Assembly: GCA_051293835.1 (NCBI GenBank)
Contig: JBPKMA010000002.1
Coordinates: 186,001-250,000, forward strand
Direction of reading: 5' to 3'
From: DATLZU01 sp051293835
GTDB lineage: Bacteria; Nitrospirota; Nitrospiria; Nitrospirales; Nitrospiraceae
Length of the DNA stretch: 64,000 nt
Below the pieces are notes generated by a model. It was not told the origin of the DNA. It ran no database searches and saw only the letters and a list, made by a program, of their open reading frames with translations. A program made the position numbers and the translations under genes. How positions within the stretch are numbered: position 1 is the stretch's first letter; each line of letters opens with the position of its first letter. Shown here piece by piece: positions 1 through 7,694 of the stretch.

Positions 1-54
1 TTGATCACCATTGACGGTTGACCATTGACTTCCCGGCCTCCGACCAGGCAGCCG

Positions 55-825
55 ATGACCATCGCCGTCGTCATTCCAACCTTGAACGAAGAACAGGCAC
101 TTCCTCACACGCTCTCCCACACCATCGGCCTCGGGTTTGACGAGATCATCGTGGTCGACGGCGGCAGCAACGACCGCACGCGGGAGATTGTCAGCCGGTT
201 CGAAGTTCGACGTTCGAAGTTCCAGGTCGCCACGTCGGCCCTCGAACCGCAAACGACGCCTCTCGCCGTTCTGACCTCGCCTTCGGGCCGCGCGCGGCAA
301 ATGAATCGCGGAGCGGCGGAGGCGAACAGCGACGTCTTGCTGTTCCTGCACGCCGATACCCTATTGCCGCGCGAAGCCAAAGACGCGATCCTGAGCGCGC
401 TGCGCGATCCGACGTGCGTCGGCGGCCGGTTCGACGTCCGGTTCGACCACGACTCGCGCCTGAGCCGCGTCATCGGCGCGATGATGAACCTGCGGTCCCG
501 TCTGACCGGCATTGCAACAGGCGATCAGGCGATCTTCGTCAGAAAGACGGTCTTCGAGCGGATGGGCGGGTACGCGGACATTCCGCTTATGGAGGATATC
601 GACTTCACCAAGCGGCTCAGGCGCATGGGCCGGGTCGCGGCGTTGTCCGCAACGGTCGTGACCTCCTATCGGCGGTGGGCCCTCTGCGGCCCTGTGCGGA
701 CGATCCTCCTGATGTGGACCCTGCGGTTGCTGTATTGGCTTGGGATCCGCCCCGAGCGGCTCGCGCGCTTCTATGCGGCGGTGCGTGAGCCGGCGAGAGG
801 CGAGCGGCACAAGGTTAAAGGTTAA
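55..825 (+). CDS. Family 2 glycosyltransferase, TIGR04283 (arsenosugar-associated) type
   Basis: This is a 256-residue cytosolic GT-A glycosyltransferase expected to move a sugar from a nucleotide donor. Visible motifs are the first strand VVIPTLNEEQ (about residues 4-13), VVDGGSNDRT (about 33-42), GRARQMN (78-84), the DXD-like metal site LHADT (98-102) and MEDIDF (179-184). GRARQMN together with MEDIDF is characteristic of the TIGR04283 family, whose genes usually sit beside arsM and arsS; here those are 52 kb away. ATG at 55 begins the conserved strand; the in-frame TTG at 25 would add ten unconserved residues. Residues about 49-68 look like an insertion relative to the family and are partly encoded by a short repeat. 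The next arsenosugar-type gene starts 26 bases downstream. The actual acceptor is not shown by sequence. Confidence 0.88.
   Translation: MTIAVVIPTLNEEQALPHTLSHTIGLGFDEIIVVDGGSNDRTREIVSRFEVRRSKFQVATSALEPQTTPLAVLTSPSGRARQMNRGAAEANSDVLLFLHADTLLPREAKDAILSALRDPTCVGGRFDVRFDHDSRLSRVIGAMMNLRSRLTGIATGDQAIFVRKTVFERMGGYADIPLMEDIDFTKRLRRMGRVAALSATVVTSYRRWALCGPVRTILLMWTLRLLYWLGIRPERLARFYAAVREPARGERHKVKG
199..222. repeat. Short imperfect repeat inside a coding region
   Basis: The unit TTCGAAGTTC occurs twice, at 199-208 and 213-222, with a shorter echo between. It lies in frame within the first glycosyltransferase and encodes part of a segment that family members usually lack. TTCGAA is self-complementary, so the stretch can fold. 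Confidence 0.6.
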
Positions 826-837
826 AGGTTATAGGTA
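813..837. repeat. Heptamer microrepeat at a gene junction
   Basis: GGTTAAA is repeated head to tail from 813 and decays into GGTTATAGG and GGTAGGT towards 850. It spans the stop codon of the first glycosyltransferase and the short gap before the second. A similar word-like repeat (CCATTGAC, twice) lies at 8-30, before the first gene. Confidence 0.55.
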
Positions 838-851
838 GGTACTTGGTAGGT

Positions 852-1655
852 ATGGAGAAGGGCAAGACAGAACGAGTCAGTCCCCACGCGTCCGCCTCTC
901 GCCGCGCTTCGGACAGCGCCCTGATCATCTTCGCCAAGGCTCCGATCGCGGGTCAGGTCAAGACACGCCTCTGTCCACCGCTGACGCCCGACGAGGCCGC
1001 CAGCCTGCACGGGAGCTTCGTCCTCGATGTCCTTGAGCGCAGCAAGACCGCGATCGCCAAACACCGCCTCCCGTTGGACCGCTACCTGGCCTGCACGCCG
1101 TCCGCCCGGCACGTCTTCTTTCAGATTTTGGAGGAACGGCACGGGGTGAAGCTGTTGGATCAGGTAGGAGAAGACCTCGGCACCCGCATGACCTGCGCGT
1201 TTTCGACGATATTCTCGTCGGGATACAAGAACGCGCTGCTCGTCGGGACGGACGTTCCCTCGCTTCCGCTGGACACCTACCGCGACGCGCTCGCGCTGCT
1301 CGCGGACCATGATCTGGTGCTGGGACCAGCCTGCGACGGAGGCTATTATTTGATCGGATTGAAGCGACCGGCGCCCGAACTGTTCGCACACATTCCCTGG
1401 TCCACTGACCGGGTGTTCGAACTCACGCGACTGAAGGCCGATAGCCTGGGATTCAAGACCGGGCTGTTACCCGTCCAGCGGGACATCGATACGCTCGACG
1501 ACCTGCTGGCGCTGATCGAAGAATCCGGCAAAGCGGTCTCCTTGCTCTCGCCACGCACCACCGGTGCGCTCCGGTTAATTGAGGGCCGCCTTCGGTGTCG
1601 CCTCCCTGAGGCGCAAGGACAGGCCGGCCCCGGATCGGGGGTGAACCCGCCATGA
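852..1655 (+). CDS. TIGR04282/DUF2064 glycosyltransferase-like protein (arsenosugar-associated)
   Basis: A 267-residue protein of the DUF2064/TIGR04282 family, a nucleotide-diphospho-sugar transferase fold found beside TIGR04283 enzymes in arsenosugar clusters. The N-terminal FAKAPIAGQVKTRLCPPL (about residues 27-44) is the family signature resembling the nucleotide-binding loop of nucleotidyltransferases. VGTDVPSLP (about 132-140) and GPACDGGYYLIGL (about 160-172) supply the acidic metal site. ATG at 852 is preferred over an in-frame TTG at 843; no strong ribosome-binding site precedes either. The stop codon overlaps the start of the next gene by 4 bases, so the genes are probably co-transcribed. 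The biochemical reaction is not established for this family. Confidence 0.85.
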   Translation: MEKGKTERVSPHASASRRASDSALIIFAKAPIAGQVKTRLCPPLTPDEAASLHGSFVLDVLERSKTAIAKHRLPLDRYLACTPSARHVFFQILEERHGVKLLDQVGEDLGTRMTCAFSTIFSSGYKNALLVGTDVPSLPLDTYRDALALLADHDLVLGPACDGGYYLIGLKRPAPELFAHIPWSTDRVFELTRLKADSLGFKTGLLPVQRDIDTLDDLLALIEESGKAVSLLSPRTTGALRLIEGRLRCRLPEAQGQAGPGSGVNPP

Positions 1656-3694
1656 CGCCTGTCGCGCCGCCGCCCCAACCCCTCGACATTCCCGCCACGC
1701 CGGATCCCTTCCGTTCGCGTCACTGGTCGGTCGCCGCCAAACTGCTCCTGCTTCTGACCCCCGTCTTGATTCTTCTCCTCGTGATCATCACCTGGTATCT
1801 GCCCGGACGGCAGAAGGTCCGGTTGCTGGAACAGCAGGCGATGGCGGCTGGAGAGGCGCTGCTCACGCAGGTGCAGAGGGATCGCCAGGCATATCTCACC
1901 GAGGTCCTTCCACGTCTGCTCAAGGTCGGCGCGCAGGTCCCAGCCGACTATCACCGGCTGGCCTCCGCACCGCCGCTTCCCTCCGCACTGACGCAGGATG
2001 TCACGGACCTGATGATCCTGACGCCACAGTCCTATCGCCTCCGACTGATCAGCCTCTGGCCAATCAACAAAGAGCATGCCGCGACCGACCCATTTCACCA
2101 AGAGGGATTCCGGTTCCTGGCCGAGCACGGCGACCGCATTTACAGCCGACGCGATACCGTCGGCGGCTCGGAAGTCGTCCGGTTTCTGGTGGCCGACCGC
2201 GCCGTCCTCCCGACTTGCGTCGCTTGCCATAACAGCCATGAGGCCAGTCCCAAACGCGACTTCCGCCTGAACGGTGTGATCGGCGGGATCGAATTGGTCA
2301 TCCCCATCGACGCGCCGCTACGGGCGGTGAAGCGCGACCAGTGGATCCTGCTCGGCGCCGGTCTCAGCGTCGGAGTTATCATCCTCGGCCTCGTGGTATT
2401 CGCTACGCGTCACGTGGTGACAAGGCCCCTGCAGCACTTGGCCGCCAGCATGCGCGACCTTGCCGGGGACCAAGGCGACGTCCGCGAGCCTCCGCCGCTG
2501 ACGGAATGGTCCGACACCGCCATGGGAGAAGAAGTGCGCACCGTCTGGCGCGAGCTTCGGCGCATGCACGAAACCATCGGCGCCAACCAGCGGGCGCGGG
2601 CGCAGGAGTTGCAGCGCCAGACCGATGCTTTGACATCGCTGAACCGCCGGTGGATGGACCTCCATGAAAAAACCCAGATGATTCAGCAGGCTATTTCGGA
2701 GGAAGAGGTCTACCGGACGCTGAGCCATACCTTGCATCAGGCGCTGCCGCTGCGCCAAATTTTTATTCTGCGGCTGAATCGCTCGGAGGATCACTTGGAA
2801 CTGGTCTGGTCATCGCCCAAACGAGACGACCTGCGCGTGGATTCCTATCCCGTGTGGGATCGCCCATCGCACTGTCCGGTCATCCGGGCAGGACGTGAAT
2901 ACAAGGTCGAGGACGTAACGCAGGGGCTGACCTGTTCGTTCAGTCTGTCGAACCACGGGCCTGGTTCCTACTGGTGCATTCCGCTGGTCATAGGCGGCCA
3001 CACCATCGGTGTGGTGCACTTGGCGAGTTCGGCCCCCCATTGCTGGACGGACGAGACCCGTCAATGGGTGGAAGCGCTGGTGAGCGTCGCGGCCCCGATG
3101 ATCGGACATATCCAACACTTGGAACGCGCCAAACGGCGGGCGTTGATCGACGAACTCACCGGTGCCTATAACCGTCGGTTCTTGGAAGAATTCCTGGCCA
3201 AAATGATCCTGCCGGACGAACGCCGCAAAGGGCAACTCGTCAGCCTGCTGATGCTGGACCTCGACCATTTCAAGCAAGTGAACGATACATACGGGCACCA
3301 GGTCGGCGACCTGGTGTTGAAGGCCGTGGCGACGACGCTCAACCGCACGCTGAAGGAAAGCGACGTGCTGGCCCGATATGGGGGCGAAGAGTTCACGGTG
3401 GTCCTGCCCCAGACGGACACCCAAGGTGCCGCGGCCGTTGCCGAACGCTTGCGAATCGCGGTCGCCGGTTTGTCGCTCCGCCAAGTGGCGCCGGCAGCTC
3501 CCGATCACATCACCGTCAGCGTCGGCGTCGCCACCTATCCGACACACGCGCGGTCCGTGCCGGACTTAATCCGCACAGCCGACGAGATGCTCTATCAGGC
3601 CAAGGCAACGGGGCGGAACCGGGTCGTCTGCGCGACGGCCGGACTCTGCGCCGTCCCTGACCAACCCGTATCCCGAAGGGAGGATGTGTTATGA
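1652..3694 (+). CDS. Membrane diguanylate cyclase with periplasmic c-haem (DUF3365) domain, HAMP, GAF and GGDEF
   Basis: A 680-residue inner-membrane signalling protein predicted to make cyclic di-GMP. TM1 is about residues 28-50. A periplasmic Tll0287-like/DUF3365 domain follows (about 55-225) and carries one haem motif, C189-V-A-C192-H193, then the family signature PKRDFRLN. TM2 is about 230-253, HAMP about 254-315, a coiled linker about 315-350 and a GAF-like domain about 350-485. The GGDEF domain starts at about 500 (DELTGAYNRRF) and has a canonical GGEEF active site near 577. The inhibitory I-site RxxD is replaced by KESD, so product inhibition may be lost. The periplasmic domain closely matches the secreted protein at 11203. 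It overlaps both neighbours by 4 bases. Redox or ligand sensing through haem is inferred. Confidence 0.88.
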   Translation: MTPVAPPPQPLDIPATPDPFRSRHWSVAAKLLLLLTPVLILLLVIITWYLPGRQKVRLLEQQAMAAGEALLTQVQRDRQAYLTEVLPRLLKVGAQVPADYHRLASAPPLPSALTQDVTDLMILTPQSYRLRLISLWPINKEHAATDPFHQEGFRFLAEHGDRIYSRRDTVGGSEVVRFLVADRAVLPTCVACHNSHEASPKRDFRLNGVIGGIELVIPIDAPLRAVKRDQWILLGAGLSVGVIILGLVVFATRHVVTRPLQHLAASMRDLAGDQGDVREPPPLTEWSDTAMGEEVRTVWRELRRMHETIGANQRARAQELQRQTDALTSLNRRWMDLHEKTQMIQQAISEEEVYRTLSHTLHQALPLRQIFILRLNRSEDHLELVWSSPKRDDLRVDSYPVWDRPSHCPVIRAGREYKVEDVTQGLTCSFSLSNHGPGSYWCIPLVIGGHTIGVVHLASSAPHCWTDETRQWVEALVSVAAPMIGHIQHLERAKRRALIDELTGAYNRRFLEEFLAKMILPDERRKGQLVSLLMLDLDHFKQVNDTYGHQVGDLVLKAVATTLNRTLKESDVLARYGGEEFTVVLPQTDTQGAAAVAERLRIAVAGLSLRQVAPAAPDHITVSVGVATYPTHARSVPDLIRTADEMLYQAKATGRNRVVCATAGLCAVPDQPVSRREDVL

Positions 3695-4425
3695 GTACCC
3701 GTGTTGCACTGATCACCGGAGGCGCGAAGGGCATCGGCCGCGCTATCGCCCTGGACCTGGCCGCTCAACACTGGGCCGTCGCCATTTGCTACCGGACCAG
3801 CGCAGCCGAGGCCGACAAGACCCGCGCTGGCATCGTCGAACGGGGGGGCCAGGCGTTAGCCGTCCAGTGTGATGTGTCAGACCCGGTCGCCGCCAAGCAC
3901 TTCGCCGCGCAGGTCGAACAGCACTGGGGACGGATCGATGCATTGATCAACTGCGCCGGCCCGTATCATCGCGTGAACCTGTTTGAGGAAACCCCGGCCG
4001 GGTGGGAAGAGATGTTCGCCAGCAATCTGCATCCGATCTTCTATCTGGCGCAAGCCGTGGCACCCGGCATGAAGGCGAGACAATCGGGCCGCATCATCAA
4101 TTTCAGCATGGCGAACGCTGACCAGATGGTGGCGCAACCGGAGGTGACGGCGCATTACATCGCCAAGGCGGGCGTCCTCATCCTGACCAGAACATTGGCC
4201 AAGCTGCTGGCGCCGTACGGCATCACGGTCAATGCCATCTCGCCCGGCTTCATCGATTCCGGCAGCGCTCCACCGGAGGAACTGGCCGGCATGGTCAAGC
4301 GCATCCCCGCCGGCTACGTCGGCAATGTCGGTGATACCGTAGCCATTGTGCGATTTCTCTTATCGGACGACGCGCGCTACGTAAACGGCGCGAATATTCA
4401 GGTGAGCGGAGGATGGGGCATCTAA
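3691..4425 (+). CDS. Short-chain dehydrogenase/reductase (FabG-like)
   Basis: A 244-residue classical SDR predicted to reduce a carbonyl or oxidise an alcohol with NAD(P)H. The dinucleotide motif TGGAKGIG is at about residues 9-16, NCAG near 87-90, the catalytic serine in NFSMAN near 131, and the catalytic pair Y156-xxx-K160. The C-terminus GANIQVSGGWGI is typical of FabG-like and pteridine-reductase-like SDRs; the substrate cannot be told. The start ATG overlaps the preceding stop codon (ATGA), and a purine-rich GGGAGG lies 8-13 bases upstream, inside the cyclase gene. It is the last gene of the run starting at 55. Confidence 0.85.
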   Translation: MSTRVALITGGAKGIGRAIALDLAAQHWAVAICYRTSAAEADKTRAGIVERGGQALAVQCDVSDPVAAKHFAAQVEQHWGRIDALINCAGPYHRVNLFEETPAGWEEMFASNLHPIFYLAQAVAPGMKARQSGRIINFSMANADQMVAQPEVTAHYIAKAGVLILTRTLAKLLAPYGITVNAISPGFIDSGSAPPEELAGMVKRIPAGYVGNVGDTVAIVRFLLSDDARYVNGANIQVSGGWGI

Positions 4426-4927
4426 CGCCGCACGGGACACGGCGAATGAGGAATTATTGTGAGAAGCCAGCCTGAACCGCTCATGTTCAAGACCGGATCC
4501 GGTTTAGTCCGTCGTAAGCCTCTCCTTCACATGGCTGTGGAACTCGTTCCGTTCGCACTGGCATCGAACGGAACTTCACACGATCCCGGCTGTCTCACCG
4601 ACTCGGCGGCGCGCAAACGTGATACTCGTTATTCCTCGCATCGCGTGCTCTCGCCACCTGCTCTGAGCGGGCCGCTCCGTTTCGGCAACGCCGGAGCACA
4701 AAACAACTCTGATGCCCGCGCCAGCAGATCAGCCCAGCCGATCAAGACACAGAACTCGAGTGCCATTGACGAGAACGTCTCGCAGCAGCGCCGTTTTCCG
4801 CTGCCATGTCCGTGTCACTCGCTATGGCGCTGACCTCCGTGCCGAGTCCTACTATCCGCCTTGTCCACCATAAAAGGGGGCCCGTGAAAGCTTCCTTGGC
4901 CCAGCCACTTGTGCTGTCGCCTAACGG

Positions 4928-4972
4928 GTTGCTGCTCAGCGGCGCCGCGCTAGCGGCGGCCGATGCAGCAAC
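4928..4972. repeat. Strong nested stem-loop
   Basis: GTTGCTGC (4928-4935) pairs with GCAGCAAC (4965-4972). Inside, CGCCGC (4943-4948) pairs with GCGGCG (4953-4958) around the loop GCTA. There is no T-run, so it is not a typical terminator. GCCTAAC (4919-4925) just upstream fits the RYYYAAC box of integron attC sites, and GTTGGGA (5017-5023) is one base from the partner box GTTRRRY. With an integrase relic nearby this might be a degenerate attC; a REP-type hairpin is an equal alternative. Confidence 0.5.
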
Positions 4973-5030
4973 GTATCAGCGGTACCAACACACCACTGGA
5001 TTGTCGCCAGCCTTGCGTTGGGACTGCACA

Positions 5031-5050
5031 AAAGGGGTCGGGAGTCTTTT
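5031..5050 (+). repeat. REP-like arm, copy 1 (inverted partner at 5197)
   Basis: AAAGGGGTCGGGAGTCTTTT is the exact reverse complement of 5197-5216, giving an inverted pair 146 bases apart. A third identical core is at 36331-36350. From memory, GGGGTCGGGAGTC ends accompany REP-associated tyrosine transposases (IS200-like) in several phyla; that link is knowledge-based and no transposase is present here. Confidence 0.7.
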
Positions 5051-5196
5051 GCCGAGAACTCCGAACGCTTCCTCACGCTAAGAGCAAGGTATTCATCCCG
5101 AATCTCTTGGCCACATGTTTCGGGCATCTGTCAACCCTCTCACCGTCACCGTCCACCAAACGAGACTTTTTCGGAAAGAAAAAGCTCCATGACCTG

Positions 5197-5216
5197 AAAA
5201 GACTCCCGACCCCTTT
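5197..5216 (-). repeat. REP-like arm, copy 2 (inverted partner at 5031)
   Basis: This is the inverted copy of 5031-5050. Together they bound a 186-base segment that may be a non-autonomous element. The segment interrupts the reading frame of the nuclease-like fragment, which is intact only on the right side (5218-5393). Confidence 0.7.
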
Positions 5217-5217
5217 A

Positions 5218-5393
5218 CCCACCGCTGGACTGTGCACAAAGGTGATGAACTTGGCGTCACCGACGACCGCGCCTTCTGCCGAGACCATGTCAAACTTCTT
5301 CGGCACACCAAGAGGCTGCCACTCAGCCAACGTGACGCTCAGGTGTTTCGACCTCCGATCCCGCGCGAAGGCCTCGAAAGCTGTCCAGTCCAC
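5218..5393 (-). pseudogene. 5' fragment of a nuclease-like hypothetical gene
   Basis: Reading leftward from ATG at 5393 about 55 codons look genuine, including KKFDMVSAEG and VVGDAKFIT. The pattern FDxVS..VVGDAKF resembles the PD-(D/E)xK-like core of a family of hypothetical proteins. The similarity stops at the REP-like arm at 5197-5216, and beyond it the frame encodes only the repeat and low-quality sequence. It is best read as the head of a gene cut by a small mobile element. Function is not assigned. Confidence 0.45.
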
Positions 5394-5539
5394 CCGCTAC
5401 CCTGTGCGGCCACCCCCGCGCACATCGACCGGCTTAGCCTACCCGGAAAGACTGTGCATCATCCACCACTCGCCAACGCTCTCAGCCGCACGGGAACGGC
5501 GCGCTCTACGGATCGGCTCGGTCCTTTCGAGGGGCGAAG

Positions 5540-5730
5540 GGCTTACCCCTCCGTCGCAGCATATCTGCGAGGCTGCGGACATCGTTTCCGCCCCGCCTTA
5601 GCACGTGCGTATCGAGCATGGTCCTTCGGGCGTCGGTATGCCCCAAGAGCTCCTGAACAATCCGGGTGTCGTCGCTGTCTCTTCAAAGAAAGAAGGTACG
5701 CGGCAGGCGACGGCTGCAAGTGTGGCAGCT
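5540..5730 (-). pseudogene. C-terminal relic of a tyrosine recombinase (integron-integrase-like)
   Basis: Reading leftward from about 5730 the frame gives a degraded CHT box, an in-frame TGA, then RIVQELLGHTDARRTM, DTHVLRRGG and NDVRSLADML. This matches the C-terminal catalytic block of integron-type and XerC-like recombinases (HTFRHSFATHLL..DIRTVQELLGH..TTMIYTHVLxRGG..VRSPxD). The tyrosine of the IYTHV motif is replaced by D and the HxxR arginine block is mutated, so it cannot be active. No N-terminal part was found. It lies just 3' of the glutaredoxin gene. Confidence 0.65.
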
Positions 5731-5760
5731 GAGGGAAGAACCCTATTGGGCAAATTCCGC

Positions 5761-6087
5761 CTACTGTTCGCCGAAGGCTTTCTTAAGCAGTGGCTCGATT
5801 TCCCCTTTCTTCTCCATCGGATCGAGAATGTCCGTGTCGCCGTAGAACTGGCCGTCAATGAAGACCTTGGGCAGCGTCGGCCAATTGGTCATACGGGTCA
5901 GGGCCTCGCGCTTGGCGGGATTCGACAGTACATCGATGACTTCGTAGGGATAGCCGTACTTGTCGAAAAATTGCATCGTTTCGCGGGTGAACCCGCACAG
6001 GGGCATCTGCTTGGTACCCTTGCCGTAGATCAGAATCTTGTGGGTTCTGATTTCGCGCTGGATTTCCTCTTCGATTGGGTCGCCCAT
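5761..6087 (-). CDS. grxD: Monothiol glutaredoxin, Grx4/GrxD type (CGFT variant)
   Basis: A 108-residue cytosolic monothiol glutaredoxin that would carry a [2Fe-2S] cluster, usually as a homodimer or with BolA, in Fe-S trafficking. Seen: KGTKQMPLCGFT (about 23-34) with the single active cysteine C31, WPTLPKVF (cis-Pro, about 70-77) and a GD motif near 83. The family normally has CGFS; here the fourth residue is threonine. ATG at 6087 is preceded by GAGGAGG at a good distance and gives the usual length; an upstream in-frame ATG at 6144 adds unconserved residues. A bolA-type gene lies 115 bases upstream on the same strand, supporting a Grx-BolA pair. Confidence 0.92.
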   Translation of the reverse strand: MGDPIEEEIQREIRTHKILIYGKGTKQMPLCGFTRETMQFFDKYGYPYEVIDVLSNPAKREALTRMTNWPTLPKVFIDGQFYGDTDILDPMEKKGEIEPLLKKAFGEQ

Positions 6088-6202
6088 AGCTCCGGCCTCC
6101 TCGCGATAAAAAACTAAAAAACACGGGCGCACAGCACATGGCATGAGGCGACGGACTACGCCTGGCGAAAACTGCCCGTCCGACCCGCTCGCCTCTCATG
6201 CC

Positions 6203-6463
6203 TTACCCCTTGCCAACATCGAGTAATTCTTCCTCACTCGTTTTCGTCGTGATCTCCAATGCATGGATCCGGCCATCCTTCATCGGTGCCGCCAGGGCCT
6301 GGTAGACCATGCGGTGCCGGTCCAGCAGGTTCTTGCCTTTAAAGTGATCCGACACGACCGTGACAATGAGATGATCCATCGTCCCCGTACGATCGGTCAC
6401 CGAGACCTTCGCATCCGGCATAACCTGCCGGATATAGTCCGTCAGCGCATCCTGCGTGATCAT
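6203..6463 (-). CDS. bolA: BolA/IbaG family protein
   Basis: An 86-residue BolA-fold protein that typically forms a hetero-complex with monothiol glutaredoxins. Visible are HLIVTVVSDHFKGKNLLDRH (about 31-50) with the conserved helix-turn-helix-like segment, RHRMVYQAL and the C-terminal IHALEITTKT. ATG at 6463 gives the usual length; the longer in-frame start at 6538 adds 25 unrelated residues. It lies upstream of grxD on the same strand and was probably transcribed with it. A 20-residue fragment of a second bolA-like gene is at 36364-36423. Confidence 0.9.
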   Translation of the reverse strand: MITQDALTDYIRQVMPDAKVSVTDRTGTMDHLIVTVVSDHFKGKNLLDRHRMVYQALAAPMKDGRIHALEITTKTSEEELLDVGKG

Positions 6464-7184
6464 CGTGCCCGAAAGAACGACGTAAAAATACCCCACTCCC
6501 CACGGCAAACGCAATTCCCTGGAAACAGCAAGCCGCAAAGCAAGTTGCTCCGAGCTATTCGCGGCTTGCTCGTGGCTCGTTTCATGCCGCCGACAGTCCG
6601 AAAACCGCTCTTCACTGTCATCGAATCGTATATGCAGGGTATCGGTGGCGATGCGCCTCGCCGCGCATTCCGCAAAACGGCGCGCGGAGAAAGCACTCGT
6701 GACTCCCTTCGAACCATTTTAAAAGCCGGCAAGTTTCCAGGTGCTCCGGTCATGATACCCCATCGAGCGGCGCTGGTCCGGATGGTTGTGGTGGTCGAGC
6801 CGCAACAAGGGACATGAGCCTACGGCAGAAGGGTGGGAGCATGACGTTCACAATCGTCGTGGCGATCGGAGTCATCGCAAGCGGAATGCTGTGAGTCATC
6901 CGAAGCCCCTGGACTCGGTAATGATCATGAGAACAGGACGACCACCTGGCTGATGATGAGACGTCGCGTAGTCTTCAATTCGCTCGGCGGTGGTGCTTTT
7001 CGCACGCGCCTGGCCGATCTCAACCAACGGTCGCAATCGCTGCCCTCGTCTCTCACCGTAACTTGCGGAAAACCCGAATCCACTCGCCCAAGCACGCAAC
7101 GGCATTCCTGTTGCAAACAGATCGATGACGATCGAATCGAGTTGGGCCACGGTGCAGTGCACCTCAACGGACAAGGAGGGTCAC
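6464..7184. other. Intergenic region, no gene recognised
   Basis: About 720 bases between bolA (minus) and the receiver gene (plus). Short overlapping open frames on both strands carry no recognisable domain. A 17-codon hydrophobic open frame at 6841-6894 is preceded by GGTGGGAG but is too short to support. The promoters of bolA-grxD and of the 7185 operon should lie here; no clear -35/-10 pair was picked. Confidence 0.5.
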
Positions 7185-7619
7185 ATGACGGAATACAAAA
7201 CGGATCTCTTCTTCGGCTCCTCAACCGGCAACGGCCGCGTCCTCGTGGTCGACGACGAACCGGACATTCGCAAGGTGGTGCGTTTGACGCTCCAGAAGGC
7301 CGGCTACGATGTGCTCGAGGCGGAGAACGGCGAGAAAGCCATCGAGATCATCAACACGGGCGAGAACCGCGTGATGCTTGACGTCGTGATCTGCGACATC
7401 CGCATGCCCAAGATCAACGGTGTGGAAGCCATCGCGTATTTCCGCAACGCCTATCCGCGTGTTCCCGTGATCGTGCTAACTGGCTTCCCCGACGCCGACA
7501 TGGCGGCATCATTCTTGCGTGACGGTGTGGTGGACTACCTGGTCAAACCGGTGGAAGGCGACAAACTGCGGGCCGCCGTCGCGCGCGCCATGGAATATCG
7601 GGAGATCGCGCACCTCTAG
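7185..7619 (+). CDS. Single-domain response regulator (receiver only)
   Basis: A 144-residue CheY-like receiver without an output domain. Seen: the acidic pair in LVVDDEPDIRK (about 21-31), the phospho-acceptor aspartate in VVICDIRMPK (about 66-75), LTG threonine near 98 and the conserved lysine in YLVKPVEGD near 119. ATG at 7185 follows AAGGAGGG, a strong ribosome-binding site; an upstream in-frame start at 7125 lacks one. It is the first gene of a co-directional group with two histidine kinases and a c-haem protein (7695-11802), so one of these kinases is its likely partner. Confidence 0.92.
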   Translation: MTEYKTDLFFGSSTGNGRVLVVDDEPDIRKVVRLTLQKAGYDVLEAENGEKAIEIINTGENRVMLDVVICDIRMPKINGVEAIAYFRNAYPRVPVIVLTGFPDADMAASFLRDGVVDYLVKPVEGDKLRAAVARAMEYREIAHL

Positions 7620-7694
7620 AGGAGTCGATCCCACCCCGGCGCGGGATATTCCGCGTCCCCGACACGTCGCCGGGGCAGCAAACGGGCGCACGCG

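Larger units (their letters stand above)
4426..5760. other. Intergenic region with mobile-element debris and no intact gene
   Basis: About 1.3 kb with no convincing complete gene. Open frames here lack recognisable domains and overlap on both strands. What can be supported is listed separately: a strong stem-loop (4928-4972), a pair of identical 20-base inverted arms (5031-5050 and 5197-5216), a minus-strand nuclease-like fragment (5218-5393) and a minus-strand integrase relic (5540-5730). Nothing was recognised from 4440 to 4910. Confidence 0.7.

Noticed and set aside
4459..5081. Two overlapping plus-strand open frames of 124 and 91 codons
   Set aside because: They have no domain, overlap the stem-loop and REP-like arm, and show arbitrary composition.
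6841..6894. A 17-codon hydrophobic open frame (MTFTIVVAIGVIASGML)
   Set aside because: It is too short to separate from chance and has no conserved neighbour; it may be part of a decayed gene.
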